Shown here: positions 63,070 through 64,000 of the stretch, one piece after another
Layout of the letters: every line of letters starts with the position of its first letter
How positions within the stretch are numbered: the first letter of the stretch is position 1
Source of the DNA: an uncultured Rhodospirillaceae bacterium
Lineage (GTDB): Bacteria > Pseudomonadota > Alphaproteobacteria > Rhodospirillales > Magnetospirillaceae
Direction: 5' to 3'
NCBI GenBank assembly: GCA_903941105.1
Contig: CAJANL010000099.1
Coordinates: 1-64,000 of the forward strand
Length of the DNA: 64,000 nucleotides
Program-made: the position numbers and the translations under genes
The notes under the pieces: model-generated
The model's input: only the letters and a program-made list of their open reading frames with translations
Database searches by the model: none
Told to the model about the DNA's origin: nothing

Positions 63070-63905
63070 CCGGGTTGCCGCCGCTGCGTGAGGTCATCGC
63101 CGCCCACGGCCTCGCGGCCCGCAAGTCGCTGGGGCAACACTTCCTGCTCGACCTCAACCTTACCGGCCGCATCGCCCGCTCGGCGGGTGACCTGACGGAA
63201 GGCAGCGTCATCGAGATCGGCCCCGGCCCCGGCGGCCTGACCCGCGCCTTGCTGGATGCCGGCGCCACCCATGTGGTGGCGGTGGAGCGCGACGATCGCG
63301 CCGTGGTCATCCAGCACGAGATCGCGGCGGCTTATCCCGGGCGGCTGGAGATCATCGCCGCCGACGCCCTTGAAGTTGATTGCGCCGCACTGGGTTCGGC
63401 ACCGCGCCGGGTGGTGGCCAACCTGCCCTACAACATCTCGACAGTGCTGCTGCTGGCCTTCCTGCGCCGGATCAACGCCTTCGAGACCCTGGTGCTGATG
63501 TTCCAGAAGGAGGTGGTGGACCGCCTCGGTGCCGTGCCGCGCAGCCCCGATTATGGCCGGCTGTCGGTGATCACCCAATGGCTGTGCGCCGTCCGTCCCC
63601 TGTTCAATGTGGACCGGCGCGCCTTCACCCCGCCGCCGACGGTGACCTCGACGGTGGTGCGGCTCGATCCCCGGCCCGAGCCGCTGGCGCCCGCCCGGTT
63701 CGCCACCCTGGAACGAGTCACCGCCGCCGCCTTCGGGCAACGCCGCAAGATGCTTCGCTCCAGCCTGAAGTCGTTGGGCGATTCCGAAGCCTTGATCGAC
63801 GCTGCCGGCCTGCTTCCCACCGCGCGCGCCGAGGAGATCGATGTCGCCGGTTTTTGCGCCCTGGCACAGGCGCTGGACGCAGCCGAGGCGAGTGCTTTAC
63901 GGTGA
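63066..63905 (+). CDS. rsmA: 16S rRNA adenine(1518/1519)-N6-dimethyltransferase (279 aa)
   Basis: Known as Ksg[20 protein letters not shown] opens the protein, [16 protein letters not shown] is the SAM loop, and [11 protein letters not shown] is the catalytic NLPY motif of adenine-N6 methyltransferases. The C-terminal helical domain follows. It overlaps pdxA by ATGA. It methylates adjacent adenines of the 16S 3' hairpin late in 30S assembly. Confidence 0.96.
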   Translation: MTGLPPLREVIAAHGLAARKSLGQHFLLDLNLTGRIARSAGDLTEGSVIEIGPGPGGLTRALLDAGATHVVAVERDDRAVVIQHEIAAAYPGRLEIIAADALEVDCAALGSAPRRVVANLPYNISTVLLLAFLRRINAFETLVLMFQKEVVDRLGAVPRSPDYGRLSVITQWLCAVRPLFNVDRRAFTPPPTVTSTVVRLDPRPEPLAPARFATLERVTAAAFGQRRKMLRSSLKSLGDSEALIDAAGLLPTARAEEIDVAGFCALAQALDAAEASALR

Positions 63906-63909
63906 TGGA

Positions 63910-64000
63910 ATGAGCCTGCATCAGCCCGATATCATCGATCTTCCCAGCGACCGCTTCGCCGACATGCTGGGCAAGGTGCTGGCTGCCCAGGCACGGCTGG
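63910..64000 (+). CDS. Start of an unidentified protein, cut by the window end
   Basis: The ATG at 63910 lies four bases after rsmA, in an open frame starting MSLHQPDIIDLPSDRFADML. Thirty codons are visible and no family is evident. The start has a weak ggtgatgga upstream. Codon use agrees with neighbours, so it is probably a real continuation of the operon. Confidence 0.5.
   Translation, partial: MSLHQPDIIDLPSDRFADMLGKVLAAQARL

Overview
The window is about 64 kb of very GC-rich, densely packed bacterial chromosome. Gene content points to an alphaproteobacterium of the Rhodospirillales, most like Magnetospirillum or a relative. The reasons are the dapF-mtaB-ftsY and lptF-lptD-surA-pdxA-rsmA orders, a bacteriohemerythrin, a FIST / hybrid kinase / HD-GYP signalling operon, an AmmeMemoRadiSam locus and a DmdC-type acyl-CoA dehydrogenase. 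The genus is inferred from gene content, not from a marker gene. No rRNA, tRNA or CRISPR array was seen.

Layout. (1) 1-218: the 5' end of an IS30-type transposase abuts the remainder of a small palindromic repeat; an intact copy with terminal inverted repeats lies at 6561-6738. (2) 318-6563: a small unknown gene, a hemerythrin lacking one canonical iron ligand, then a FIST sensor, a hybrid histidine kinase and an HD-GYP response regulator, which together look like a c-di-GMP-lowering sensory pathway. (3) 6811-27554: a surface-polysaccharide island with a DegT aminotransferase, B12-type radical SAM enzyme, hexapeptide acyltransferase, GT4, GT2 and two GT9 glycosyltransferases, four methyltransferases, two GT-C-like membrane proteins, CDP-glucose genes rfbF and rfbG, a short SDR, two membrane-anchored SGNH hydrolases and a TviB-like UDP-sugar dehydrogenase. 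(4) 27629-29757: purH and gmhB. (5) 29790-40692: a second island built round two divergent operons, with four radical SAM enzymes, a flippase-like membrane protein, an RmlB-like epimerase, an AsnB-type amidotransferase, a formyltransferase, a WbqC protein and an unassigned 116-residue protein. This is the best candidate for an undescribed pathway.

(6) 40810-47203: HU, a DksA-type zinc finger, dapF, mtaB, ftsY, a secreted rhodanese, prfC and a ribbon-helix-helix protein. Between mtaB and ftsY lie two tandem 107-bp units, each a micro-ORF with its own Shine-Dalgarno whose stop overlaps the next start. (7) 47243-55039: amrS diverges from a tight operon holding a Memo-AMMECR1 fusion, a DUF6883/DUF4926 pair, an orphan CoxL-like molybdoenzyme subunit, TsaC/Sua5 and a GlcD-type FAD enzyme. 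(8) 55117-64000: a DmdC-like dehydrogenase, then the outer-membrane operon lptF-lptD-surA-pdxA-rsmA and the start of one more gene; lptG is not in its usual place beside lptF.

Translational coupling is pervasive: about two dozen junctions are 4-base ATGA, GTGA or TTGA overlaps, and these were used to choose many start codons. Two genes (18545 and lptF) have a -10 box so close to the ATG that leaderless transcripts are likely.
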